Part shown: in pieces, positions 35,365-47,019 of the stretch | Layout of the letters: the number at the start of each line of letters is the position of its first letter | Position numbering within the stretch: the first letter of the stretch is position 1 | DNA from: Helopsaltes ochotensis | Lineage: Eukaryota > Chordata > Aves > Passeriformes > Locustellidae | Direction: 5' to 3' | Assembly (NCBI GenBank): GCA_013400155.1 | Contig: VXBM01001009.1 | Span: 71,950 to 135,949 of the forward strand | Length of the DNA stretch: 64,000 nt | The notes under the pieces: model-generated | Database searches by the model: none | Told to the model about the DNA's origin: nothing | Seen by the model: only the letters and a program-made list of their open reading frames with translations | Translations under genes and position numbers: made by a program

Positions 35365-36215
35365 CATCTGCTTTGGGGGGGGCCTTACAAAATAGCAGAG
35401 ATCAGTCCTGCCTGATGCAAACGTTAAGTCATAAGAATAACATTACATAATGTACAACAAAATGTTAATTTACAGCACTCAAATCGAGGCCCGGCTGGGC
35501 CGGAACGCAGCGGCCCCACGACGAGAGGGCACAAACAAGAGAGTTCTCAAAACACTTCTGTCTGTTAGGCCATTTTTGGTTTATATATTTTGTTTTACTC
35601 GTCGATAATCTTACAGACAAGGGGAACCATGCTGCTGGGGAGGTACTAAATCACACGGAAAGAGCTAAGGTTTTTAGATGAAACAAGAAGCTGATTACAC
35701 ATGCACTGAGTATACCAGCCACTAAGCGTTTCTGGATTGCAGGGATAAGATACTCTCTTTGCTTATTACTGCCTCCTTGATCCAAAGAGATTTAAGCAAC
35801 TGTTTTCAATTAGATGTTTTTAAGCTAGTAAAACTCCATCCATAAAGACATATTTATAGAACAACTTAAAACGAGAAGAATTAAAACGACTGCAAAAACT
35901 GATGAATTCCATTCCCCCCACCAACCCTCCNTAATCCAGTGTTGCAAAATTAAATCAGATACACTAGGAGGGATAATGACAAACTGGTGGCTCCAGCGTT
36001 GTCAGTTTGCGGGTGATACAAGTTCAAGTCGTCTGTGCTAGTGGCCACTCTGTTGGAACAAACATGAACATAAAAGGGAACATTAAAAGTGCAGCAGCAC
36101 CAACTGAATCCATTCTGTCGCCGAGGACGCAGGCTCAGAAGTGGCACGGGGTAAAATATCGCATTTTAGGAAGGAGCTGCCCAGTTCCACCACTGCCAGA
36201 CCTCAGCGCACGGAA
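35365..36215. other. UTR-like or conserved-element-like block, product unknown
   Basis: About 850 bases free of recognisable repeats, with mixed AT-rich and CpG-bearing segments and no long open frame. It contains ACATTACATAATGT at 35440-35453, an inverted TAAT pair. The texture resembles a 3' untranslated region or ultraconserved element. I could not establish a strand: a plus-strand AATAAA lies at 36212-36217, but no coding exon is visible upstream. One ambiguous base is at 35931. The identification is an impression, not a match. Confidence 0.3.
35931..35931. other. Single ambiguous base (N)
   Basis: A single N in the context ACCCTCCNTAATCC, probably an unresolved consensus base. Confidence 0.98.
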
Positions 36216-37408
36216 ATAAAGGAAGAGGCAGCAATGGGAGCACACGAGAGGGAGAGGATCCTCATTTCCCTCTAAATTCCAGAGCACAAGAGCCTGGCAG
36301 TGTGGCTTTGCCACACATGACTGCTTTCAGCCCCGGGAACCCAGGAGGAATATTCTGAGAGCTCCAGGAACAAAACTGAGCTTTGATAGTTTTCATCCGA
36401 CAGCTGCTTCAACAAAATTTGCCTAAAAACGCTCTGCAGCATGTGACTGGAAATATCTGCAGGACGAGTTGCCTCCTCTCTGGCACGGGAGAGCACAGAG
36501 CCGTGGCAGAGGTTTGGGATGGTCACAGCCACAAGCAGGGACCCCCTCACCTCTGCCAAAGCCATCGTTCATCAGCTGCTCGCTGACATCTCTGGTTTAT
36601 ACCTGACTGGTCCACGTTGCAGACAAAATAACTGGTGAGGAAAGCCCCACTCCAGTCCTGCCTCCTCCTGCTGCTAAACCCAGCTCGAGGCATCCGAAAT
36701 TTTGTCTTCCCTAAACTTCCCTACAAGCTCAATTTGTTCCTACCTAAGCACATCGTCACGAGAACACTTAAAAGCACATTAACGGTGGAGTGACTTGGAG
36801 ATTCAAATACATCACTTAAACATACATATTTTATACATTTAATACCCTTCAGAAGCAGGCCATAAATACAAATGGATGTTACAAAGCAGGACCCAGAGTC
36901 TCAGTCTGTCACTGTGGCCTTGGCCTGGGCACCTGGGGTGATGGAATTCCCTGCACCTGGGAATCTCAGAGAAGCACAAGAGACATTTTATTTTTCCACT
37001 TTTTTTTTCCTTTGCAGTTTACATTTGCTCCACGTGCTGAAGAAGCACAGGCAACGTAAGGAAATTTTAGCCATTATTTTGGGTGATTGAACCCAGAGTT
37101 CCACACGGGTCTATTTTTAAGGGAACTCTTCAAGCCTGAAGCAGGGAAGTGCCCTCTGGCTATGCAGCACCTTGCCTGTCCCCAGACAGGTGGGATAAAA
37201 ACACATTTGGGAATAAAGGGGACAGAGAGGATTCAGGTGGTGACACAACCTGTGCAGTTGCAGGCTGGCTCCTGTTCCACGATGTTCAAGAAACAGCTGC
37301 AGCGATGAATTCACCCCTTAAATGTCTGTACTGATCCTGCACAGTCCAAACCTACTGGACAGGCAGATCCTCACCCCTGCTGGAATCACCTGGAGCATCC
37401 AGATGAGC
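36216..37408. other. Unique non-coding stretch
   Basis: No gene or repeat is recognised. 36770-36870 is AT-rich. Only short chance frames are present. Confidence 0.55.
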
Positions 37409-37455
37409 CACGGGATCATTTAGGTTGGAAAAAACCTCGAGGATCATGGAGTCCA
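37409..37455 (-). mobile_element. Short CR1 LINE 3'-end remnant
   Basis: The plus strand reads GGGATCATTTAGGTTGGAAA, followed by AAACCTCGAGGATCATGGAG and TCCAA, matching the reverse complement of a CR1 3' terminus. The match fades after about 45 bases, so this is a very short or strongly decayed copy. It has the GGTTGGAAAA-type subfamily signature. Confidence 0.75.
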
Positions 37456-39860
37456 ATTATCAGAGGCACGATTACATCAGATTCCCCCTTCTGAATGAAT
37501 GTGTCTCCGACCCTCTGACTTCCAATTGGTTTTGATCACGTTCAGAACGTGTTAAGAAACGAGATTAAAAATATTACGTTTTTGTTTGTGGGAAGTTCAG
37601 GAAGGACCAGGCCAATCCAACGCCTTTCATTCACCAAGTGTCTTTCTGCAGGGCAGAGGGTGGCTGGTGTGAGCAGGAGCCACAGGGTAAAACCAAAAGC
37701 CAAGCTTCACACAACTGCATCCGAACTGGCAGAGCAAATCCACGAGATAGGAGTGAACATAAAAGCAAGTGAAATAACACGGACAGAGAGGCAGCAAACA
37801 ACCTTGCCTAAGGCACAACACTAATGCCAGACTGACTTCAAAGCAGCCACTGAACCAGCACAGGTGACAAACAATCTGCATAAAAATAACTCTAAAGCAG
37901 CACTGGCTCCTTTTCCTTCCCTTAGTCCCTTCTGCTCTGGCTCATTTCAACTCTTTTTTTTTTTTTCATTTTAGACATGGAACAATGTATATAAAGGAGA
38001 GTGCAGCATTTTGGCTACAAGTTTCCTCAAATAAACTCGGCTAAGAGAAGCCCACCACATCACAAGCTTTATTCTGCCTATTTCTTTTTTGTTTTGCTCA
38101 TTGTCATTTATAATGAACCTCTTCCACAGCAAGCTGACTCAGGGAAAAACCACTCTGAAAGGCATCAGCTACTGATGAATTGTTTTTATTAATTAAGTTA
38201 GAGAAACAAAAGCCACAGTGGTTTTCAGTGCTGCAACTTGCAGCAGAACCCACAAGCTTGGAGGCAGAAAGTGTGAAAGTCACAGCTCTGCTCTGAACAT
38301 CTCCTCCATTTATTTACTGAGGGGCTGAAATTCCAGAGACAAGGGGTTTTTTTTTCTCTCTCTTGACCTAAAGATTTGGTCCTTTGAGCAGCTGCTTTGG
38401 ACTTTAGAAAGCACCACAAAAGCCAGTGCCTTTACTGCATTAAAAACTGAAATAATGGGTATTAAGCAGAAGTAGCTTTTATATACCCTGATATTTGAGA
38501 GGTTCAGCCTGCACGGGGCTTTGCTGAAAGAAGAGTGGATGGAAGAAGAGAGTTAAGAAAAGCATTTAATCCTGCTGAGTTCCAAAGACCTTTGGGTTTT
38601 CCTTTTAAGTTTTAGCAGCTGAGAGATTCAAGATTTATTTTCCCTCACGATTTGAGGCTGAGGACATTGAGGAGAATCTCTGGATTTTGGACACCCCTGG
38701 GTCCTGGGACATCACACCAAGGAAGGTGGGGTTCCCTTGCTGTGATTTCTTCCCTTAAAAATGCAGTTGGTGAAGAAATTAATAATTTCCAACAATAAAA
38801 CTTTGGGATTCCCTTCTTTAAGCTAGAATCCTCTTCGAATAGTGGCATTTTATATCATGAGCCTCTACCTTTGGCCATCAGCTCTTCTTCTGCTCACCCA
38901 CTCACCACTGTTTTATCCAATCCCACGCATCTTTCACGGAAAGAACCAAAAAATACCCCGAAATTTGCACATGCAATCAAAAGGAAGCTTATTCACACAG
39001 TTAGGACATGCTTTTTCATGCACTGCTGGTTACTGGAAAGTTTAACTTTTGTTAGAGGACAGAAATGAAACAAAACAGGAAAGTGGGTATTTTTCTTACT
39101 TATTTCAAGTGTACATATTTTGGGTAATTTTATTTTTTCCCTGTGACACAGAATCGAGGCTCTTCTTGGAGACCGTAATAGCCCTCAGCGTGTTTTCCAC
39201 CAAGAATGCAAAAAAGAAACACTTTTTGCTGGAGAAGTCATGGAAACTGGCAAATTGAAGACACAAGCCCTCATTGAAAACCTATAATTTTTTAATTAAA
39301 TTTACATGTCAGTGGAGCTTTTGAGCTTGGCCTGTGTGTTTTTTGTAATGTACGTTTCTCCTGCTTTTTCCCATGGGTATTTCTGCACTATTTCCAAACT
39401 GGGATTACTCGAGTCGAAGTGTGATAAAGGGCACATTATAGTTATATTAAGCAAAATAGGGAGGAGAAAGCTTTTCCATCGTGCAAAGAGAGCTGTTCTC
39501 CAGGCCTCATTTCTGGTAGCAAGCAGAGCAAGGCAACCACTCAGCTAGAAAGTGCTGCCATCAAACCAACGCTTTGTCTTGAGAAAAGGAGGGGGATTTA
39601 TTCCGTCCCGTTCTGTCTCCTGCTGAAAAATAAAGGTTGTTCATTTCAGAATGGTTAAGTCTTGCTCTGGGGCATCACGAAAAAGTTGTTGTGAGCAAGA
39701 AAAGAAGTGTTGTGCGTTGGTGTGAGCAGCGTGGTGCTGTTTGGAGGGGATTTTGGGTTCCTCTTCCCAGCTCCCCCGAAGGATGCAGGGACTCACCCAG
39801 CACCCAGCTCCCATCAGGATTTGTCACCGGTGCTGCAGGCACAGGGCCAGGCAGCAGCTG
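37456..39860. other. Unique non-coding stretch
   Basis: No exon is recognised. A 13-base T run lies at 37954-37966 and a shorter one near 38347. 38830-39440 is AT-rich with a run of short plus-strand chance frames. Nothing here is attributable to a gene. Confidence 0.55.
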
Positions 39861-39908
39861 GATGGAGAAGGGAAGGAAGGGAAGGGAAGGGAAGGAAGGA
39901 AAGGAGGG
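39861..39908 (+). repeat. (GGGAA/GGAA)n purine repeat with G-quadruplex potential
   Basis: About 48 bases of pure or nearly pure purine. Four GGG runs lie at 39870-39872, 39879-39881, 39884-39886 and 39889-39891, separated by 6, 2 and 2 bases. This fits the standard intramolecular G-quadruplex rule on the plus strand. It is also a candidate for triplex formation because one strand is all purine. Confidence 0.85.
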
Positions 39909-41270
39909 CACGTCAGCTCAGAGCAGCAGAAAAGGTTTTTTCACGGCAGCTATTTGCAACCCTCCAAGGAGCTGCAGAGGCTGCCCATTAAAACCCTGTT
40001 AAAACACTTCTGATGTTGTCAGCAGTGGAGAGCTGAAATAGCACAGCGATCACTGAGATCCTATCTGCCTCAAGCAGTTCAGTGGTACTGTCAATAATAT
40101 GAGCAAGAAGGTACAAGATGAGCAACAACCTAATTCCTGCATCAAAATTTCATAAACTCCCTCAGCTGGTGAAGGCTGGAGATGTGGGCAAACACAGGCC
40201 AGCCACTAAACCACCCAGAAAAGATGACCTCCGCTCTGGAATCTTTCCCAAAAGCTTTGAACCTTTAAGTTAATTTACACTTTGAAAGCAAAGCAGAGCG
40301 AGGGGGAAAGCAGCAGGGGTGAGGTGATGCCTCTCCCATCAGCACTGCCAAGCTGCTCCTCAGCTCCACACTCCTGCCAGCGCCCGAGGAAAAAACACAG
40401 CACAACTTCCAGGCATACACCCTTCCAAAATATCCCAGGTTTAGAGTTCATCCCCACTTTGCCCTGCTTTAATTTTTGATTTATCTTCAGCACTAATTCC
40501 TTGGGATAATTTTTGCAAGTGCAGTCTTACCAGGTAGGAGAACTTGCCGCTTCTTGAGGAAAGCAACTCCTTGTTTGAAAATAAACCTCCTGATGTGCCA
40601 GGGTACTAAAACTGAGTAATGACAGTGGAATCATCTGCTCTGCTACTCTGTGTAAGTGCTACTCACAGTGAGTAATGGCTGGAGAAACAGGGCCAAGGTG
40701 AAGGGTTATTTATAATACAGTAGCCACTGAGTAAGAGCTCAGCTATGAATTCACTGCTCTGGCTAGGATTTTGTGAGAAAATGAACGGGGCCCGCTTTTG
40801 GTTTTCCAGTTTTAAAAGCTATATACACACTGTAAACTAGAAAAAATAATTTGGGAAGGATTTGGGGAGGTTATTTATAAAGCAACCATAAAAGCAGAGA
40901 TGCTTTAGCTCCTTTGGTGCTTCCTCAGGGTGGCTGTGGCAGGCAGGGAACTTCCTAGACTTGACTTAAACCACTCTCAGATGCTTCCCCCTTTTTATGC
41001 AATAAATATCCACTGCAGAGAGCCAAAAGCCAGAGCTTGCTGGAAATCAAAGCAAAGAATTAGACTGTCACCTGCTCAGCAGCGCTGGCTTTAGGGGTCA
41101 GAATAACTCTGCACCTTTTAAAAGGAAGTGACTGTGCCAAGGGTCTCAGAACAAACTCCTGTCAGGTGCACCCTGGGTCTGAAGAGACCCAGCAGGCTGA
41201 GGAGTGGTTTTAAATTGTTTCTGTCAGCCCAGAACGAAGCAAAGGAATAATAACATATTTGGGTGTTAAT
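39909..41270. other. Unique non-coding stretch
   Basis: No gene is recognised. The stretch between 40500 and 41100 is largely free of frames over 60 codons. There are no repeats apart from ordinary low-complexity patches. Confidence 0.55.
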
Positions 41271-41288
41271 AAAAAAAAAAAAAAAAAA
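41271..41288 (+). repeat. poly(A) homopolymer, 18 bases
   Basis: An uninterrupted A run followed by GGGATTGGG. Confidence 0.9.
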
Positions 41289-42729
41289 GGGATTGGGAAA
41301 ACACTGGGAGAACAGGATCAGCCCTCTCCTGAATTTCCTACACGGGAACACGTCATTCCCCAGTGCACCCTTGCAGGATAAATGGAAATCTTCCAACTCC
41401 CACATTACAGGTCACGACTTCCTGGTGCTAATTTGGATTCTGCTGAGGAACTTTTTATCGACTGCAGTTCGGAGAGCGAGGCACAGCGAGAGGCTCTGGG
41501 CTTGGCTCTGTGTGTTTGAAGGCTGCTTTATAGAAAGCTCTGCTTTTTACCCCGCAAGGACATATGGCTCAGATTTGGGATGGAAGCAGACACTCGGAAA
41601 ACCAGAAGGAACAATTGCCCAGTTTAATTCTGAATTGTAAACACAAAAGGAATGGTTTCTTAGGGGGTTTTTAAACCAACTGCCAGCTTTACTATCTGCT
41701 GTGCTTCCAGTTTGGAGCGTCCAAGGGGGATATTTCCACCTTGACACACAAATTCTACATCAAACTAAGCTCTCCCCTCTTTTTGGCAGGGAGTTCCTTA
41801 TTTTAGTGCCACCGAGCCCCCTTTGCAAGTGGCCAAATTTCCCCTTGGACAAGCCCTGAGCTCAGACAGAACCACCTTTCAGCTCCTTCTGATTAAAAAT
41901 TTACAAATCCTAAAACTAAGTACCTTGTGCTTTTTTTTACAAGTCTTATGATTTTAACCAAGTTGCCTTTCCCCCTTTTTCCTCATCTCCAAGAAAATGA
42001 AAACCATTCAGTGTTAGAGAGAAGGAATACAAAGGGTAATGACAACCTCATTCCCTCGCTCTCACGAGCCCGAAGTTAAATACCTGCCTTTGTACAACTG
42101 TTCCCCTTCTTTTATTAGCTAAATATTGTGGCACCAGAGCACCAAGAATAAAATTACAACCATTTGAGATGAGTGTAACTTTTACAAGAGTCAGATATCC
42201 CCCAACAAGCCGACAGTCAATAACCCAGCACAAATTAACTCTGGCAAATAATAGGTGTGTTGACCCTAAATTCATGAGGCAATAAAACCTCCCAACAGCC
42301 CCGTTGTTTTTAAAATGCTCAGGCACTTCTCAAAAGACAATATAGTTTTTGTCTGGGAGCAAGAAGATCATTAATTAGGAAAGCTTTTAAAGGAAGTTTT
42401 AGTATCATTAGCAAAAGCTAATGGGAAAATAAATTAAGTTACAACATCTGACACCAAGTTTGGGAAAGAAAGGCACAAAAAAAAAAAGCCCCAAAGCTGC
42501 CTTACATGGTCCCAAGAATTGCACCCTTCTCCACAGACCTCCATAACCACAATAAAAAAATTAAATTTCCCCCATTTCTTATTGCATTTTGAGTTAAGAC
42601 ACACGTTGCTGCCAACACACTGCAGTCCCAGAGATATAATTTGAACCAACTTTGCTCAAACCCCTTCAACTCCACCACAACGAAAATACACTTAGAAACA
42701 CAATCTAATAATCTGTGCTTCCAAATTTG

Positions 42730-42730
<1 letters not shown>
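41289..42730. other. Unique non-coding stretch
   Basis: No exon is recognised. 42040-42460 is AT-rich with several ATTAAT/TTAATT cores and few open frames. A short A run lies at about 42478-42487. Confidence 0.55.
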
Positions 42731-42766
<36 letters not shown>

Positions 42767-42769
42767 AAA

Positions 42770-42851
<82 letters not shown>
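42731..42851 (+). repeat. Very long T-rich run, 121 bases
   Basis: Three T runs, 42731-42762 (32), 42772-42819 (48) and 42822-42851 (30), are separated only by ATAAAAATC and AA. On the minus strand this is a 120-base A-rich tract. No retroelement body is visible on either side. It yields a nonsensical poly-Phe frame. Confidence 0.95.
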
Positions 42852-42852
<1 letters not shown>

Positions 42853-43203
42853 GAGAGCTTTTTAAGAATAGAAAACTCAGGTAGAGTTGTCCTGTTGTAA
42901 GTTCTTGTGCGAATTCTTATTCCCTGAAGGAAAACAAATTTTCTAAATATTTTGAGATTCTGGGTTTTTAAAAAAAAAAATAATTAAATAACACGCCATG
43001 AAAGGTGGCCTAAAATATTTTATGGCTTGGAGGGAAATTTTCTTTGCTCAGAGACGCCACAATGTCTGTCAAACAATCGTTGCATACGAAGGAAGGCACA
43101 TAATGACATTTGTCCATTATTTCAACCATGTCAGCTGAGGAATGATGAAAGATTTATACCTATTTCATATTGAAACTGTTTAGTAAATGCCACATAGCAC
43201 AGC
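42852..43203. other. AT-rich unique stretch
   Basis: No gene is recognised. A short A run lies near 42969-42980, and TTAAATAACACG and CAATCGTTGCATACG-like segments follow. Confidence 0.55.
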
Positions 43204-43217
43204 AAAAAAAAAAAAAA
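43204..43217 (+). repeat. poly(A) homopolymer, 14 bases
   Basis: An A run followed by GAAAACAAACC. Confidence 0.85.
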
Positions 43218-43984
43218 AGAAAACAAACCATGGGCACATTCTGGAGAGGGCAGCAGGCTCAGCACAGAGCTCTGAAGGATGCCCAGGCAGAGCAGACTCT
43301 GCAGGAAAAGGGTTTCTATGGCCATAAAATCCTACAGGGACACAACCTTTTCCTGGTTTTCCAGGGAAACAGAAAATACAGAATTTAAATGTGACGTGAT
43401 TTAAAAAGGAAGGTGTGCAGAAAGTAAAATTAAGTATTAATAACGTTAAAAAAAATTTGGGAAATTAACTGTAACAGCTCAGGACATCAGACCCCTGCTC
43501 CCGGACAGGCTGCCTAATTTAAGCAGAAGATGCATTTTCCTCTCCCCTTTTGCTTCGAGCTTTGCTCCTATGAGAAGTCAAGTAATTAACTTGCCAGGGG
43601 AAGGAATTTTCCCCTTCAATACCTTTGCGTTTGCGTAAAGCACAACGACACAAAATGCTGATGCAAGCCCCAAAGGGAAGATCCTGGCGTGGGGAGCCCA
43701 CCCCTGGCAAGGCCACCTCGGAGCCACCCCGAGCTGCTGCTGGCTCTGGCTGTCCCCGGGATGCACCAGGGCTCAGGTTCCTCCTGCTGGGATGGAGTTT
43801 ATCCACGGGAAATAAGAAGGGGAAATTCACGCTCAGCTGCTTAATGGGAGCTGACGTGGCCTCTCCAGAGAGGGAGAAACTTTGGATGTCAGGCAGGTTA
43901 GCATAGGGCAGGCAGACGGTCAATAAAATATTCAATACAGGACTCTGATATGATAGATCTAATATTGTGGAAAAAGCCAGAAGT
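43218..43984. other. Unique non-coding stretch
   Basis: No exon is recognised. 43660-43800 is G+C-richer and open on both strands. The minus-strand frame at 43519-44013 runs into the pyrimidine tract and is judged spurious. Confidence 0.5.
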
Positions 43985-44049
43985 CCCTTTTTTTTCCCCT
44001 TTTTTTCCCCCATTTTTTTCCCCTTTTTCTTTTTTTTTATTTTATTTCC
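43985..44049 (+). repeat. C/T tract (CCCTTTTTT)n-like
   Basis: About 65 bases of alternating C3-5 and T6-8 blocks ending in TTTATTTTATTT. It is an imperfect pyrimidine minisatellite with roughly ten-base periodicity. Confidence 0.9.
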
Positions 44050-44978
44050 TGGGGATAAAACAAGTTTAAAATGGTGGTTGAAATGGTCTATACAATATTA
44101 ACCTCCTAAAGCTTGGAAACAATTGTGGCTGGGTTTCGGACTTGTTAGAAAAGGTAAAAACCAACTAAAAGCTTGTGGAGCACGTGATACATTTCTGGGC
44201 ACAGGCAAAATGGGTAATTCAGAATAAGGGCGCTGCAGTTTTTTATCAAATCTGTTAAAAAATATTTCAAAATTGATCTTTCATTATTAAAAATCAAAAG
44301 AAGAAGAGTATGTACTGATCACCGAATCCACAGGATGCTCAGGAAAACGGGCACAAACCTCCTCCAGCCTGGATCCCAGCAGAGATCCTGAGTCCCAGGG
44401 CTCGCTCCTCTCCTCCCCAGCAGATCTGACCTGCTGCTCATTTTCCCGAGCAGGATTTCAACTGCATTCCCTGAGTAACTTTTCCACACCAGCTCTTTTC
44501 ATGCCCTGCAGTTTTGCCCCCACAGCACCAGACTGGAGGGGTTGGGAGGAAAGGCCCAGGAGGGATCAGGGAGCAGCCGGCTGTGAGCAGGGAATCCCCG
44601 CAATCTTTCTAATGAAGCTAAATCTTGGGAGTTTACATAAAAGGAAAATTAAATCAAGCACTGGAGTGGATTGGAAAGAAATGCACCAGGAGATGGATAA
44701 AGTTAATCACGTTTAGTGAAGGCTGATGCTGACCTACTCAGCCTTGCCTTGGACGTGCCCTGCACTTGCTGAAGTTTTATTATTTGGGAGCACAGAGCAC
44801 ACGGGGCTGGAGCAGCTGCCCTGAATTCCTGCAGTGATTTTCCTGCTGGGAAATCCCACCCGACTCCTGGAAAGCAGGGCTGTGCATTGTCACCTGTCAC
44901 CCCAAATCCTGCACTCAGGGAAAAACCTCACCTCAGTCAAATAACCAGAGCAAAATTTTCACTGTTCCATTCCAGCAG
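44050..44978. other. Unique non-coding stretch
   Basis: No gene is recognised. 44050-44320 is AT-rich and the remainder is mixed. No repeats were identified. Confidence 0.55.
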
Positions 44979-45136
44979 AGAAATCACTGAGGTTGGAAAA
45001 GCCCTCTAAGATCATCAAGTCCAAGTGTTCCACCGCCAAAGCCACCAGGAACCCACGTCCCCAAGAGCCACATGCAGACATCCTTTAAATCCCTGCTGGC
45101 ATGGGGACTCCAGCACTGCCCTGTGCCACTGCTCTG
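44979..45136 (-). mobile_element. CR1 LINE 3' fragment, 5'-truncated
   Basis: The plus strand reads GAAATCACTGAGGTTGGAAA, then AGCCCTCTAAGATCATCAAG, TCCAAGTGTTCCACC, GCCAAAGCCACCAGGAACCC, GTCCCCAAGAGCCACATGCA, a TCCTTTAAATCCCTGC block and GGGGACTCCAGCACTGCCCTG. This is the reverse complement of a CR1 3' end of the GGTTGGAAAA type, on the minus strand. The element carries no coding sequence. The nearest relative in this window by signature is the copy at 24.7 kb. Confidence 0.95.
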
Positions 45137-46802
45137 ACATATCGACAGGATGCCCCAAAGTCTCCTCAGGAGCCAAAATTCTGGCCCACACCAGCTGCTG
45201 GGTGTTTTGGGGATGCACCCAGCCCATGGGCCCCATGTTGATTATTGGAGTTCTGGCTGACATTTATAATTTAAGAAATTGAGTTGTATTTCCCAAAAGA
45301 CAGTGCTGGAGCAAATGTAACCTTTCAGCTCCTTCTGCTTTCAGCAGTATCAGCTACACAAACCACGCAGGCTCCTGAAGAAGGAGCAAAAGATTAGGAT
45401 ATGAATCTGTCAAGTTTGGAATATTTTTTTCTGTATAGCTCTGTTAAATCACTGAAGACAGTAACGCTTCAGTATGTTCTGAGAATAGCTCATTTGTTCT
45501 TTATTTCAGTGCTACAGAAAAGATTATTTGCAGCTATTCACTTCCTTACAAAATATTCAGATTCTTCAATGAAAAGCATTTCCCACATTGTGGAGCCACC
45601 CACACAGCTCCATTTGAACGTGAATGAAAAGCTCTGCTTGATGCTGCTGAATATGTTAACCTCTCCTGGATCCCCAGGCCTGGTGAGCCACTCTGCTCCT
45701 GCATCTGCACAAGGAACAGCCTGGAAAACAAGCTGGATTCTGTTGATTTCGGACAAATAAAGACAACAAAGGCATCAGATGATCATGACTGAAATATCCT
45801 AATCTGTGCCTGAAGTTGTTCCATTTCTGGCAAGCCAACCCCGAATTTCAGCTTACTAGGAATTAATTTTAATGTGCAACGGATCATAATTAGTAATGGG
45901 GTATGAAACATTTGCCCTTCTATTTTGGGCTACTGGTGTCAGCTTTGCCCAGTTTTAACCCAGTCAGAAACCATCACCAGTCAGTGGCCCGGTGGTTGAA
46001 GTCCTTTCCCCAGTCACACTGTCACAATTAGCACTCCTAGAGCGACCTAAACCAAATTTTGGAGGGAACATCTGTTCCAATCCTCACATCTTCGTTAGCA
46101 AAGTGCAGTTTGCGCTGCAGTGCTGCTTTTTGGAAATGTCACCTTGGCTTGTGACCACCCTGACACCTCATCAAGCTCAGCTGAGGACAGGAGGGGCAGG
46201 ACACTGCTGGGTACAAGGCTGAGCAGGGCTGGAGAAACCACAACTCCCAGAGCAGCAAATCCCAGCTCCTGTGTGCTCCCTCCCATTTATTGAGTGGCTT
46301 TAAACCTGAACCACACCTCTGGTTTAGGTCTCACCTGCACGAGGACCTCGCTGTGGGCACACCAGGGCCACCTGCCCCGGGGCTGTCCCCACAGAACCTC
46401 CAGCACAGCAGCCTGGGACCTGCCCAGCGAACGTGGCCGTGCACTGCCAGGATGGACAGAGCGTCCAAACAACCCAAACACATCAAACCACCCTTGGAAT
46501 TTGGCCAAACGTTCTCCTGTTCTCCCAAGGGCAGCAGGACCCGGACATCAGCTCTGTAAAAGCTCTGCTTCCTCCCCGGTTTTCCTGCTTTCCCTACTCG
46601 CACATCCCGGAATGTGAATCCCAAGGAGGTGCACTGAGGCTTAGGTATCACTTTTCCCTTCCCACCATCCGGTTCCACTGGGAAATCTGACTCTCCCATC
46701 TGTCCCCTCCCCTCCCTGCCCCATCTGGTGACACAAATGCACCGGCCCGGCTCCTTTAAGGGATCACTGAAAGAGATGGCAGAGCTCGGAAGAGATTCAG
46801 AG
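45137..46802. other. Unique non-coding stretch
   Basis: No exon is recognised. 46290-46620 is G+C-rich and open in several frames on both strands at once (for example 46294-46617 plus, 46331-46846 minus), which is typical of stop-poor composition and not of coding. Confidence 0.5.
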
Positions 46803-46858
46803 GGGAAAAAAATAAAAAAATAAGAAAGGAAAAAAAAAAAAGTCAAGAGAAAAAAGAG
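46803..46858 (+). repeat. A-rich, G-interrupted low-complexity tract
   Basis: A7, A7, A4 and A11-type runs are separated by T, TAAG, GG, GTC and similar interruptions. Simple low-complexity DNA. Confidence 0.85.
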
Positions 46859-47019
46859 TTGCTCTTCTTTGAGAGCTAGCTGGAGTGCAGAGCTATCTTC
46901 ATAAATAGACAGGAAACAGAAAAGACTAATGTTGGGCAGATGACAGATCCCTGAATTCAGTTAACTGGCCTTCAAGATATGAACTGTTCTATTAAACATA
47001 GAGGCATTATGTTGGTCAT

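Noticed and set aside
42715..42900. Poly-Phe frame
   Set aside because: Direct translation of the T-rich tract at 42731-42851.
46290..46846. Set of overlapping frames including a 171-codon minus-strand frame
   Set aside because: Both strands are open in several frames at once in G+C-rich sequence. The long frame runs into a Phe-rich low-complexity end.
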